The notes beneath the pieces were generated by a model. The model saw only the letters and a program-made list of their open reading frames with translations. It had not been told where the DNA came from and ran no database searches. Positions 56,369-64,000 of a DNA stretch of 64,000 nucleotides are shown here, piece by piece. Position 1 is the stretch's first letter; each line of letters opens with the position of its first letter. The translations under genes were made by a program, and so were the position numbers. Source of the stretch: RGIG8745 sp045576655 (lineage in GTDB: Bacteria; Bacteroidota; Bacteroidia; Bacteroidales; Bacteroidaceae); assembly GCA_045576655.1 (NCBI GenBank), contig JAZNGW010000032.1, forward strand, positions 329,177-393,176, given 5' to 3'.

Positions 56369-57775
56369 TTACAAATCTCGACCAGGCCTCAATTGCATGG
56401 CATCATCATAGCATAGAATTGAATTGACAAGCGTTGCGGCAAGATTGCTACCTCCTTTACGTCCCTCCACAATAATTTTCCTCACATCCGCAAACGGTTT
56501 CAGCATGTGCTTACTCTCACACACATGAACAAACCCCACAGGTGCGGCGACGACGCCACACGGATGAGCCTTGCCTTTGCGGATAAGCGAACACAACTCC
56601 ATCAAAGCCGTAGGGGCATTGCCAAAAACAAAGAGCGCATCGGGATGCTCCTCCACCGCCAAACGTATGCCGGCTTGAGTACGGGTAACCCCCTCCTCCT
56701 TTGCCATTGTCGCCACACGTGTATCGTTAAGATAGCATTTCACTTCGAGTCCCATACGCTCCAAAGCCCCCTTGCGGATTCCCGATGCTGCCATCGTCAC
56801 ATCTGTAATGATAGTGCGTACCGCGCCGCTACTCAACACATCGTAAATGCCACTAACGGCACCCTCATCGGTCTTTAACAGACTTTCCATGTCGAAGTCG
56901 GCCGTAGTATGTATCGCATGCAAAAGCGCCCACTTGCGGTCAAGCGGAATATTCCTATCCCTCAGTTCCGACTCGATAGTACGGAAACTCTCCATCATTA
57001 TGCCTTGTCCTATACCTACAGAAGCATCATTCTGCTTATTATAATAACCACGCGGAGTTATCATCCTGCCCTGCCAAGAATAAGATTGTGAATTACCAAT
57101 GATAACAATCGTAAACATATCTATTTCTTCAGGGTCGAACTCACCAAGAGTAGTAACTACAACAGATTCGCCATCACGTCCGGCCTGGCGCACATACCCC
57201 ACAGGTGTGTCGGAACTTCTTGATTCAATCATCAGCTCCTTCAAACGGTGCAATTGCCAATACCTTTCTTTGCTTTTAGGATTATACACGGCGGTGACAA
57301 AATCAGCTTCAGCGGCAGCTCTGATGCGACGCTCAATACGCTCCCACGGAGTCATCAGGTCAGACAACGAGATGACACAAAAGTCATGACTTACAGGGGC
57401 TCCAAGCAACGATGCCGCCTTCTGGAAAGCACTAATTCCAGGCAAGACCTCAATATCCACATCACTGCCACGCTCACGCCTCATCTCCCAAATCAGCGGA
57501 GCCATGCCATAGATACACGCATCGCCAGAACTAATCACACACACCGTCCTGCCCTGCTCGGCAAGTTCAAAAGCCTGCTCTGCACGGTCACGCTCACGCT
57601 TCATGCCTGTATCGACACACTCCGCACCCTCAGACAAGCAATGCTGTATATACTTGAAATAGAGTTTATACCCAACAACAACATCACTCCTTCTAATAGC
57701 ATCAGCCACCGCCGGAGTCATATCCGCTTCCGAACCAGGTCCAATGCCCACAACTATAATTTTGCCAACATCCAT
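56369..57775 (-). CDS. cbiHC: Fused precorrin-3B C17-methyltransferase / precorrin-8X methylmutase
   Basis: Bifunctional enzyme covering ring contraction and the final methyl migration of corrin synthesis. Residues about 1-245 are CobJ/CbiH (IIVVGIGPGSEADMTPAV; VISSGDACIYGMA). Residues about 255-468 are CbiC/CobH (HTTADFDM; GIRKGALER; FGNAPTAL; GVVAAPVGFVHV). It is the first gene of the four-gene cluster. Only 71 bp separate it from the EFR1 gene, too short for a cobalamin riboswitch. Confidence 0.93.
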   Translation of the reverse strand: MDVGKIIVVGIGPGSEADMTPAVADAIRRSDVVVGYKLYFKYIQHCLSEGAECVDTGMKRERDRAEQAFELAEQGRTVCVISSGDACIYGMAPLIWEMRRERGSDVDIEVLPGISAFQKAASLLGAPVSHDFCVISLSDLMTPWERIERRIRAAAEADFVTAVYNPKSKERYWQLHRLKELMIESRSSDTPVGYVRQAGRDGESVVVTTLGEFDPEEIDMFTIVIIGNSQSYSWQGRMITPRGYYNKQNDASVGIGQGIMMESFRTIESELRDRNIPLDRKWALLHAIHTTADFDMESLLKTDEGAVSGIYDVLSSGAVRTIITDVTMAASGIRKGALERMGLEVKCYLNDTRVATMAKEEGVTRTQAGIRLAVEEHPDALFVFGNAPTALMELCSLIRKGKAHPCGVVAAPVGFVHVCESKHMLKPFADVRKIIVEGRKGGSNLAATLVNSILCYDDAMQLRPGRDL

Positions 57776-57820
57776 AATCTAATATGTATAAAGAGCGTTA
57801 CTACAACACTCTAATCATTG

Positions 57821-57828
57821 CAAAATTA
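57821..57828 (-). promoter_or_regulatory. Possible -7 promoter box for the cobalamin cluster
   Basis: TAATTTTG on the minus strand, 46 bp before the first gene; no -33 TTG is seen. Read-through from the EFR1 gene is equally possible. Confidence 0.35.
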
Positions 57829-57846
57829 ATAAAATATATCGAGAGT

Positions 57847-58629
57847 TTATGCCTTTCCCTTTCGAGCAGATGAATATTTTGCAAAAAGATATTGCCCTTT
57901 GCCCTTAGTAAAACATCCCCAATGAATTGCATGACGAGGACAGGCATGATAGCAACGCATACAAAGCACGCATTTATCATTCCATACCGGACGTTTAGAT
58001 TGTTCAGAAAGAACAATATTGCTAAAAGGACATACAGAAACACATTTGCCACATGAATTACAATCCACATTAGCCTTGAAAGGTTTAGGAGTAATTAAGT
58101 ATTTATTGAAAAAAGGCCGTACGACACTACTCTTAAACCACTTAAATTTCCCTGGCAATGTATTGAAATAATCCTTTCGTCTTTTTAATATATCCGAAAT
58201 TATTAACTCTACACGTTCATTAGCAACATTTATCTTGAGCAAAGCCTTTTCATCAGAATCCACATCAAAACCAGGCAGGTTTACATAAGACTCCGGCATT
58301 TGAACAGCATAGCCAAGCGAGCAACGCCATCCCTTAGACGCAATCAAATCACAAAAAATACGCGATGTATAACCTGTGTCATCACCACAAGTTATTACAA
58401 AATAGATATACGAAACATTTTCAATCTGAAGATTCCGTATAAAAGTTTCCACAAAACGAGGTACTCCCCATGCATAACACGGAAAGACAAAACCAAGAGG
58501 TTCATTTTGAGAAAGTTCAAACGTATACGTTTTTGTAGGAATAGAGCACACTCTGTCTTCGCCTATCCCCTGAGCAACACATTGTGCAACCCATGCTGAA
58601 TTACCTGTTCCTGAGAAATAAAACAACAT
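57847..58629 (-). CDS. EFR1 family ferredoxin (flavodoxin-like plus 2x[4Fe-4S])
   Basis: Cytoplasmic electron-transfer protein of 260 residues. The N-terminal flavodoxin-like part begins MLFYFSGTGNSAWVAQ, the FMN phosphate loop. The C-terminal part has two [4Fe-4S] motifs, CNSCGKCVSVCP and CVLCMRCYHACP. The partner is unknown. It lies 4 bp after corA and directly before the cobalamin cluster, whose reductive steps or cobalt reduction it could serve; that is speculation. Confidence 0.88.
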   Translation of the reverse strand: MLFYFSGTGNSAWVAQCVAQGIGEDRVCSIPTKTYTFELSQNEPLGFVFPCYAWGVPRFVETFIRNLQIENVSYIYFVITCGDDTGYTSRIFCDLIASKGWRCSLGYAVQMPESYVNLPGFDVDSDEKALLKINVANERVELIISDILKRRKDYFNTLPGKFKWFKSSVVRPFFNKYLITPKPFKANVDCNSCGKCVSVCPFSNIVLSEQSKRPVWNDKCVLCMRCYHACPRHAIHWGCFTKGKGQYLFAKYSSARKGKA

Positions 58630-58633
58630 ACAC

Positions 58634-59560
58634 CTACATCCACTGCTTGTAACGGAAATAGAACAATCCGCAAACAGTAGTCACTATTGATATTATGACT
58701 ACAAGAGGAAATCCCCACCAAACGCCTTCCATTCCATTGACAAGGTTCATACCGAAAAGACTGGCAATGAGTGTTGGGAACATAATAATCATGTTAAGGG
58801 ATGTGAGGAGACGCATGACCTTATTCATGTTGTTATTGATGATATTGGCATACGTATCCATCATTGAATTGAGAATGTTAATATAAATAGCCGTAGTTTC
58901 ACGCGCCTGGTTCATCTCAATATTAACATCTTCAATGAGTTCTGCATCAAGTTCATCTACAGGAAGGCGGAACTTAAGTTTAGAGAGGAGCGTCTCATTA
59001 CCTCTTATGGATGTTGCAAAATACGTGAGACTGTCCTGAAGACGCGAAAGCCCCACAAGGTCCTTATTGTCTATCTGCTTATCAAGGTTACGCTTCGCCT
59101 TTTCCATTATCGCGCCCACTTGCTTCAAATATTTAAGATACCAAACAGAAGAAGAAAGGAATAGACGGAATACAAAATCGGCAGCATCAGTAAAACCTTC
59201 GCCACGACGCTTCTGATGACTGACAAAATCAAGCATCATACGGGTTTCCTGATTGCATATTGTTATAATAACATCTCCTTTGATTACTATACCAAGAGGT
59301 ATAGTTGTATATGGAGAACGTGATGATATGTTCTTCAGGTGCGGAATACGCACGATAATCATCAACCATCCTTCATCGTAGTCATAGCGGGCACGCTCAT
59401 CGGCATCGGCTACGTCGGTAAGGAAGTAATCGGGCATTCCCAATGTTTCTTCCAAAAAACGCACATCATCTTCCACTGGGCATGTTACCTGTACTAAACA
59501 CCCTGGCTGCCACTCGTCAATTTGAGTGAGTCCCCTTTTAAAGTTCCAATAATTACGCAT
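58634..59560 (-). CDS. corA: CorA family Mg2+/Co2+ transporter
   Basis: Pentameric channel for Mg2+ (and often Co2+ or Ni2+). The 308 residues have a large cytoplasmic N-terminal funnel rich in helices and two C-terminal membrane helices, with the pore motif GMN in SLFGMNLVNGMEG. The C-terminus (RYKQWM) is basic, as usual. It lies upstream of EFR1 and the corrin genes on the same strand, so a role in cobalt entry is conceivable. Confidence 0.93.
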   Translation of the reverse strand: MRNYWNFKRGLTQIDEWQPGCLVQVTCPVEDDVRFLEETLGMPDYFLTDVADADERARYDYDEGWLMIIVRIPHLKNISSRSPYTTIPLGIVIKGDVIITICNQETRMMLDFVSHQKRRGEGFTDAADFVFRLFLSSSVWYLKYLKQVGAIMEKAKRNLDKQIDNKDLVGLSRLQDSLTYFATSIRGNETLLSKLKFRLPVDELDAELIEDVNIEMNQARETTAIYINILNSMMDTYANIINNNMNKVMRLLTSLNMIIMFPTLIASLFGMNLVNGMEGVWWGFPLVVIISIVTTVCGLFYFRYKQWM

Positions 59561-59713
59561 AGTCCTTCTGTGTTTCTACTGAATCTTTACAAAAAACAAC
59601 ATGATAAAGATGTAAAGGTTCAGCAGGCCAACTATGCCTACGACCTCTACTCTACTTCATAATTGTTCGAGTGATAATCGTCCATTTTGAGTTAATATTA
59701 AATAAAATAATAC

Positions 59714-59745
59714 GTCCGGAAAGTGTTAACACCACTTTTCCGGAC
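59714..59745 (-). terminator. Hairpin after riboflavin synthase, probable terminator
   Basis: Minus-strand stem GTCCGGAAAAGTG / CACTTTCCGGAC (one bulged base), followed by GTATTATTTTATTT. A TATCTTTG box overlaps its upstream edge, so it could instead lie at the start of a corA transcript. Confidence 0.6.
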
Positions 59746-59785
59746 GCAAAGATAATACATTTTTCTTAAAAACAAGGCGCTATAC

Positions 59786-60394
59786 TTATTTTAAGGTCAA
59801 TTCATTCATTCTGCTAATGTATTTCCCTATAATATCAAATTCAAGATTAACGTATGTTCCCACTTCAATATCATGGAAGTTTGTGTTGTCGTATGTATAT
59901 GGTATTATACACACCTGGAATGTATCTGCCGTAGGATTGCAGACAGTCAGGCTGACCCCGTTAACTGTCACCGATCCCTTGTCAACTGTAAAATATCCAC
60001 GCTTTGCCATTTCGGGGTCAAAGTCATACTTAAAAGTGAAGACATAACTTCCCTGTGCGTCTTCCTTGCTAACACAAACAGCCGTTTGGTCTACATGCCC
60101 CTGCACAATATGCCCGTCAAGACGGCCGTTCATCATCATGCTACGCTCTACATTTACGCAATCGCCCACCTTCAGTTTTCCCAAGTTGGAACGGTCAAGC
60201 GTCTCCTTCATTGCAGTAACCACATAATTACCATTATCAATGCTTACAACTGTAAGACAAACACCATTATGCGCCACACTTTGGTCAATCTTAAGTTCAT
60301 CCACGAAAGAGCAAGTCAGAGTGAAATGCACATTTTCAAGTTCGCGCTCAATGGCAACGACTTTTGCTGTTTCTTCAACTATTCCTGAAAACAT
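59786..60394 (-). CDS. ribE: Riboflavin synthase, alpha chain
   Basis: Converts two lumazine molecules to riboflavin plus a pyrimidine, the last step of vitamin B2 synthesis. The 202 residues consist of two similar beta-barrels. The first starts MFSGIVEETAKVVAIE with GVCLTVV; the second begins near GHIVQGHVDQTA with GVSLTVCN. I chose the Met at MFSGIVEE, the invariant N-terminus. Flavins made here also serve the flavin-rich Na+-NQR. Confidence 0.95.
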   Translation of the reverse strand: MFSGIVEETAKVVAIERELENVHFTLTCSFVDELKIDQSVAHNGVCLTVVSIDNGNYVVTAMKETLDRSNLGKLKVGDCVNVERSMMMNGRLDGHIVQGHVDQTAVCVSKEDAQGSYVFTFKYDFDPEMAKRGYFTVDKGSVTVNGVSLTVCNPTADTFQVCIIPYTYDNTNFHDIEVGTYVNLEFDIIGKYISRMNELTLK

Positions 60395-60437
60395 ATTAAT
60401 CTTATTTTTTACATTAATCGCCAAGCACACACATTTG

Positions 60438-61031
60438 TTATCGCAAATCTATCACATCAACGCCTGGATATTTCTTTGCATCGAACACAAATGTAGAATC
60501 TGCAAACTTAATATACTTATACGAATCTACAACAATATTCAATGTTGTCCCTCTGCGTGTTGTCAGCACAACAGACTTAAGCGTGTTGCTGGCTTTTAAA
60601 ATGCGAAGGTCTATCTGCTGAAAAGTTTTCTTATCGTCTGTTGACTTCAGTACTATATGATGCACACCTGTCTCTACCTTACCAAACTCAGCCTTATAGC
60701 CCTTCCTATACATCGAAACAAATGCATAAGGATTAATCTTGGCTATTTCCGCATCAGTAGGATTAGTCACGTTTACTTCCTGATTTTCCTTCACATAAGT
60801 CCACAGAGTCTCACCATTAAACCACATGGTCATATCAACAAGTGAGATGTTAAACTTCTGTCCCGAAAGTTTAATTGTGCCTTTCGACGATGAGTTAAGC
60901 GTAAAGGCAATTTCCGTATCGCCCTTCTTCTTATAGTCAGCCGCTACGGCATCAAGAACAGACATCGGTGTTTGTGCGTTCACCGTCAATGACATTAGCA
61001 AGAACGCTATTATAATTTGCAAATATTTCAT
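60438..61031 (-). CDS. LolA-like periplasmic protein
   Basis: Exported protein of 197 residues with signal peptide ending at TVNAQ and a single LolA-like half-barrel. The segments FNISLVDMTMWFNGETLWTY and TDAEIAKINPYAFVSMY resemble the Bacteroidetes LolA-like family, thought to carry lipoproteins to the outer membrane. It starts 24 bp after ftsK and just before ribE, an arrangement I recall from other Bacteroidales. Confidence 0.87.
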   Translation of the reverse strand: MKYLQIIIAFLLMSLTVNAQTPMSVLDAVAADYKKKGDTEIAFTLNSSSKGTIKLSGQKFNISLVDMTMWFNGETLWTYVKENQEVNVTNPTDAEIAKINPYAFVSMYRKGYKAEFGKVETGVHHIVLKSTDDKKTFQQIDLRILKASNTLKSVVLTTRRGTTLNIVVDSYKYIKFADSTFVFDAKKYPGVDVIDLR

Positions 61032-61055
61032 AATTCTTTCATCCCATTTTAGTTA

Positions 61056-63536
61056 TCACATACGGAGTGCATTAAGGACGCTCTCAAGCGTTAGAGGATC
61101 TTGTATCAAAACCTCGCGCGGTTTACTACCAATCTGCTGACCCACAATTCCCGCCTTCTCCAACTGGTCCATCAATCTGCCGGCACGATTATATCCGATC
61201 GAAAGTTTGCGCTGGATGAACGATGTAGAACCTTGCTGTGTAGAAACTACAAGTTTAGCCACTTCGTCAAACATCGGGTCAAGATGTTTCATGTCAGCAG
61301 TGTTCTCGCTCAATGGTTCTTCGTCCGCAACAACCTCTGGCAGATACATTGCGTGCAAATAACCTTGCTGCTGGCTGATGTACTTACATATACGAGAAAC
61401 CTCAGGCGTATCAACAAATGCGCATTGCACACGCACTGGGTCGGCGCCTTGCAAATACAACATGTCGCCTCGTCCGATAAGTTGGTTTGCACCCGGACGG
61501 TCAAGGATTGTACGTGAGTCCATCATCGCTGCCACACGGAATGCTATACGTGCAGGGAAGTTAGCCTTGATAGTACCTGTAATGATATTTGTTGTAGGAC
61601 GCTGAGTAGCAATAATCATATGTATGCCGACGGCACGCGCCAACTGTGCAATACGGCATATTGGAAGTTCGATTTCTTTACCTGCCGTCATAATCAAATC
61701 GCCAAACTCGTCGATGATGACCACTACATAAGGCATAAACTCATGCCCGTTCTCCGGATTAAGTTCACGTTTCTTAAACTTCTCGTTATATTCCTTGATG
61801 TTTCTCACCTTAGCCTTCTTGAGCAAGTCATAACGAGTGTCCATCATTGCACAAAGCGAATTCAGAGTTTTAACCACTCGCTGCACGTCGGTAATGATAG
61901 CTTCGTCCTCTTCTTCAAGTTTTGCGAGGAAGTGATTTTCAATAGGGCTATAGATACTGAACTCCACCTTCTTAGGGTCAACCATCACAATCTTTAGTTC
62001 CGACGGATGCTTCTTGTAGAGCAATGAAGTTACGATAGCGTTGAGTCCTACCGACTTACCCATACCTGTTGCACCGGCAACGAGCATGTGAGGAGCTTTG
62101 GCAAGGTCGACCATAAACACCTCGTTCGTAATAGTCTTACCAAGAGCGCAAGGAAGGTCCATTGTTGTTTCCTGATAAGTCTTGCTGTTGAGGATGCTCT
62201 CCATCGACACAATACACTTCTTCTTGTTTGGCACTTCAATACCGATAGTTCCCTTTCCTGGTATAGGCGCAATGATACGAATGCCTTCAGCAGCAAGACT
62301 TAGGGCGATATCGTCCTCAAGATTACGAATCTTATTGATACGAGTACCTTCGGCTGGAGTTATTTCGTAGAGCGTGATAGTCGGACCGATAGTAGCCTTA
62401 ATACTGCTTATTTCCACTCCGAAACTGCGCAACACATTGATGATGCGGTCCTTATTAGCCTTCTGCTCAGCCATGTCAATCATTGGCGAAGAACTGTCGT
62501 TCTTGTCAAGCAAACTAAGCGTAGGATATTTATAGTTCTCAAGGTCGAGTTTCGGATCATACGGAGTGTCAAGCCCGCCAGGTACAAGCGCACCGTCGGC
62601 AGTCTCCACCTCGTTCGTTGCTTCTATTTCAATATTTATATCTCCCGTCTTCTTTTTCTTGTCATCCTTTTCAACCTTCTCCTTAGAAGTGTCATCATCC
62701 TTAGTTTCATCTTCTAAGGTCAAAACTTCATCATTCAAATTATCCTCGCCTACCATTCCAAAATCCAACACTTGAGTCTGCGGATTATTAAATTCTACAG
62801 GGTCAGGCTGTACATCTACAACAGTCTCGTCCTGCTCATCACTCTCAGCCTCATCCTTCTTCTTGCGCTCAAACTTCAACTTCTTATATATGTTCAGTCT
62901 GAACAACCCACGGATGAACTCAATAGTCTTCTTGCTGATGTATATCAGATAGAACACGGCAAACAGCAACAACACTCCGCACAATCCAGGACGGCCTATC
63001 AGCGAGGTAAGCCAATTTGCCACAAACTTGCCATGATTACCTCCTGGGTTGATGAACGACTCGTCAAACACAGGCATCATCCCAGCCATAGCGGCAAGGA
63101 ACACACTTGTCCAAACCAACAGCAATGATAGCAGGATAAACCAGCGCACTATGCGAACCTTATACACACGCATCAGCCGCATGCCCAGCATAACTAAGAA
63201 CACAGGGATGATGAACGACGCCAGTCCGAACGTCTTGTCAAGGAAGAAGTATGCCACCTTCGCCCCCAACGAACCGCACACGTTCATAAACACAGGTGCA
63301 TCCACTGGATTAACAATGTCTGTATCTATTGGATTTTCCAGAATGTCGAAGTCATGACGACCCGAATAGATGTATGATGCGAAAGCGAAGAGCAGAAAGA
63401 ACGCAAAAACCAGCAGCAGTATGCCGATGGAAAAACCTGTCAGTTCCTTGCGCGAAAAGCCCTCAAAGGGTTGAAGCACCGCCTGTTCCTCTGCACTCTT
63501 CTTCGTTGTCTTCTTTGTATTTTGTTTCTTGGCCAT
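61056..63536 (-). CDS. ftsK: DNA translocase FtsK
   Basis: Septal DNA pump that clears chromosome ends and promotes dimer resolution during division. The 826 residues have four or five N-terminal membrane helices (about 30-205), an acidic, Lys/Glu/Asp-rich linker (about 225-325), and the RecA-like motor with Walker A AGATGMGKSVGLNA and Walker B VVIIDEFGDLIM. The C-terminal winged-helix gamma domain (TSFIQRKLSIGYNRAGRLM) would read KOPS-like sites. A TAAATTTG box precedes it. Confidence 0.96.
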   Translation of the reverse strand: MAKKQNTKKTTKKSAEEQAVLQPFEGFSRKELTGFSIGILLLVFAFFLLFAFASYIYSGRHDFDILENPIDTDIVNPVDAPVFMNVCGSLGAKVAYFFLDKTFGLASFIIPVFLVMLGMRLMRVYKVRIVRWFILLSLLLVWTSVFLAAMAGMMPVFDESFINPGGNHGKFVANWLTSLIGRPGLCGVLLLFAVFYLIYISKKTIEFIRGLFRLNIYKKLKFERKKKDEAESDEQDETVVDVQPDPVEFNNPQTQVLDFGMVGEDNLNDEVLTLEDETKDDDTSKEKVEKDDKKKKTGDINIEIEATNEVETADGALVPGGLDTPYDPKLDLENYKYPTLSLLDKNDSSSPMIDMAEQKANKDRIINVLRSFGVEISSIKATIGPTITLYEITPAEGTRINKIRNLEDDIALSLAAEGIRIIAPIPGKGTIGIEVPNKKKCIVSMESILNSKTYQETTMDLPCALGKTITNEVFMVDLAKAPHMLVAGATGMGKSVGLNAIVTSLLYKKHPSELKIVMVDPKKVEFSIYSPIENHFLAKLEEEDEAIITDVQRVVKTLNSLCAMMDTRYDLLKKAKVRNIKEYNEKFKKRELNPENGHEFMPYVVVIIDEFGDLIMTAGKEIELPICRIAQLARAVGIHMIIATQRPTTNIITGTIKANFPARIAFRVAAMMDSRTILDRPGANQLIGRGDMLYLQGADPVRVQCAFVDTPEVSRICKYISQQQGYLHAMYLPEVVADEEPLSENTADMKHLDPMFDEVAKLVVSTQQGSTSFIQRKLSIGYNRAGRLMDQLEKAGIVGQQIGSKPREVLIQDPLTLESVLNALRM

Positions 63537-63558
63537 ATCAATTGTAATGTTTAATTTG

Positions 63559-63566
63559 CAAATTTA
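63559..63566 (-). promoter_or_regulatory. -7 promoter box for ftsK
   Basis: TAAATTTG on the minus strand, 23 bp before the ftsK start; no -33 TTG at the normal spacing. Confidence 0.5.
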
Positions 63567-63639
63567 GCAAAAAATCACCAAAAAGCGAAATCACACGAAA
63601 AAACACGAAAAAGTCCCTTTTTCACCATTTTCATGAAAA

Positions 63640-63888
63640 AAGCCCAGTACTCTGATATTCGCGCCGAAGAAGTGCGTCATTTCCTCCGAAGAGTCAGTCG
63701 ACTCGTGTCTAGTCACGAGCGCACGCTCGCCGAAGCGCGAAGAACAAAACTCTTCGCTTTTTTGTTATCTTCAGTGAAGAGCGAAAATCTAAGCGCTTCA
63801 AACCCACCGTCCGTCCGGCGCACATTCACTGCCCTCAATGAACTTTTCCGCCACTTGTTTGTTTCTCTTCATTTATACCACAAAAACT
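63640..63888. other. GC-richer non-coding stretch with short palindromes
   Basis: Contains several short inverted repeats, for example CGAGCG/CGCTCG and repeated GAAG-rich pieces. One plus-strand ORF (63633-63890) has no family features. I cannot assign a gene. Confidence 0.4.
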
Positions 63889-63945
63889 AAGGACAGCCTT
63901 GCCCTCGTCCCGTTCATCTTCGGGACTCGCCGCTTGGCTGTCCTT
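63889..63945 (+). terminator. Large nested hairpin, terminator or structured RNA
   Basis: Perfect outer stem AAGGACAGCC / GGCTGTCCTT enclosing an inner stem GTCCCG / CGGGAC, followed by TATTATTCTATTT. It may end an unrecognised plus-strand transcript or be part of a small RNA. Confidence 0.5.
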
Positions 63946-64000
63946 TATTATTCTATTTCTTTAAGAGGAAGTTACTGAGAAACGAGGCGCAAGCCGAGGT

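Noticed and set aside
57776..57846. Cobalamin riboswitch before the corrin cluster
   Set aside because: The gap is only 71 bp and contains no ACTGTAA-type core.
63633..63890. 85-codon plus-strand ORF
   Set aside because: Arg/Ser/Leu-rich sequence with no recognisable domain, overlapping palindromes; more likely non-coding, though not excluded.

Overview
The window looks like a chromosome segment of a Bacteroidales bacterium, probably Prevotella-like. The evidence is a Na+-NQR operon, a type IX secretion gene (porQ), an RprX/RprY-type two-component pair, a TamL-type lipoprotein, DUF3332 and DUF1573 proteins, and many promoters with the Bacteroidetes -7 box TAnnTTTG. No rRNA, tRNA or CRISPR array was seen. 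Most of the DNA is AT-rich; the block at about 50.6-57.8 kb is visibly richer in GC.

Layout. 0-4.4 kb (minus): nqrA-B-C-D-E, with nqrE cut by the window edge. 5-6.7 kb: aspS. 6.8-19.1 kb (minus): a tightly packed run of nine genes, DUF1573 protein, meaB, porQ, cmk, ispH, a first pfkA, topB, a PorE-like OmpA lipoprotein and tamL. 19.7-20.8 kb: rpsF-rpsR-rplI. 21-23.6 kb: a repeat-rich zone with a small membrane protein gene, an IS3-family scar, an apparently intact IS256-family element (Zn-binding variant) with an exact 8-bp target duplication, a pair of GCGTGACA-type inverted repeats and a 22-bp tandem array. 23.6-25.9 kb: rprY-rprX. 26.1-28.6 kb (plus): a cobalamin riboswitch containing an 11-G run, then btuF and btuC. 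28.6-30.5 kb: tyrA, trpS. 30.9-35.5 kb (minus): nhaD, a second pfkA, an ABC-F ATPase and a DUF3332 lipoprotein. 35.6-39.3 kb: a hemerythrin-LuxR regulator divergent from a feoAB fusion with a 48-residue Cys-rich partner. 39.5-40.9 kb: a CapA-like/NlpC-P60 fusion. 41-45.3 kb: glycogen phosphorylase and synthase. 45.5-46.8 kb: mtaB. 46.9-50.2 kb: oadG-oadA-oadB. 50.6-51.4 kb: a ZIP transporter. 51.5-57.8 kb (minus): four anaerobic-type cobalamin genes, mostly fusions. 57.8-63.5 kb (minus): an EFR1 ferredoxin, corA, riboflavin synthase, a LolA-like protein and ftsK. 63.5-64 kb: structured non-coding DNA.

Two themes link the genes. The first is sodium bioenergetics: Na+-NQR, NhaD and the Na+-pumping oxaloacetate decarboxylase, with an RprXY system whose P. 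gingivalis counterpart has been tied to nqr. The second is vitamin B12: riboswitch-controlled uptake genes, a compact corrin-ring synthesis cluster, and MeaB, which protects a B12-dependent mutase. The most unusual signals are three unlinked intergenic arrays with the same exact 22-bp period and an ACCGCGGT core, the G11 tract inside the B12 riboswitch, two phosphofructokinase copies with different active-site substitutions, and a CapA-like domain that has lost its metal ligands but is fused to an intact NlpC/P60 domain.
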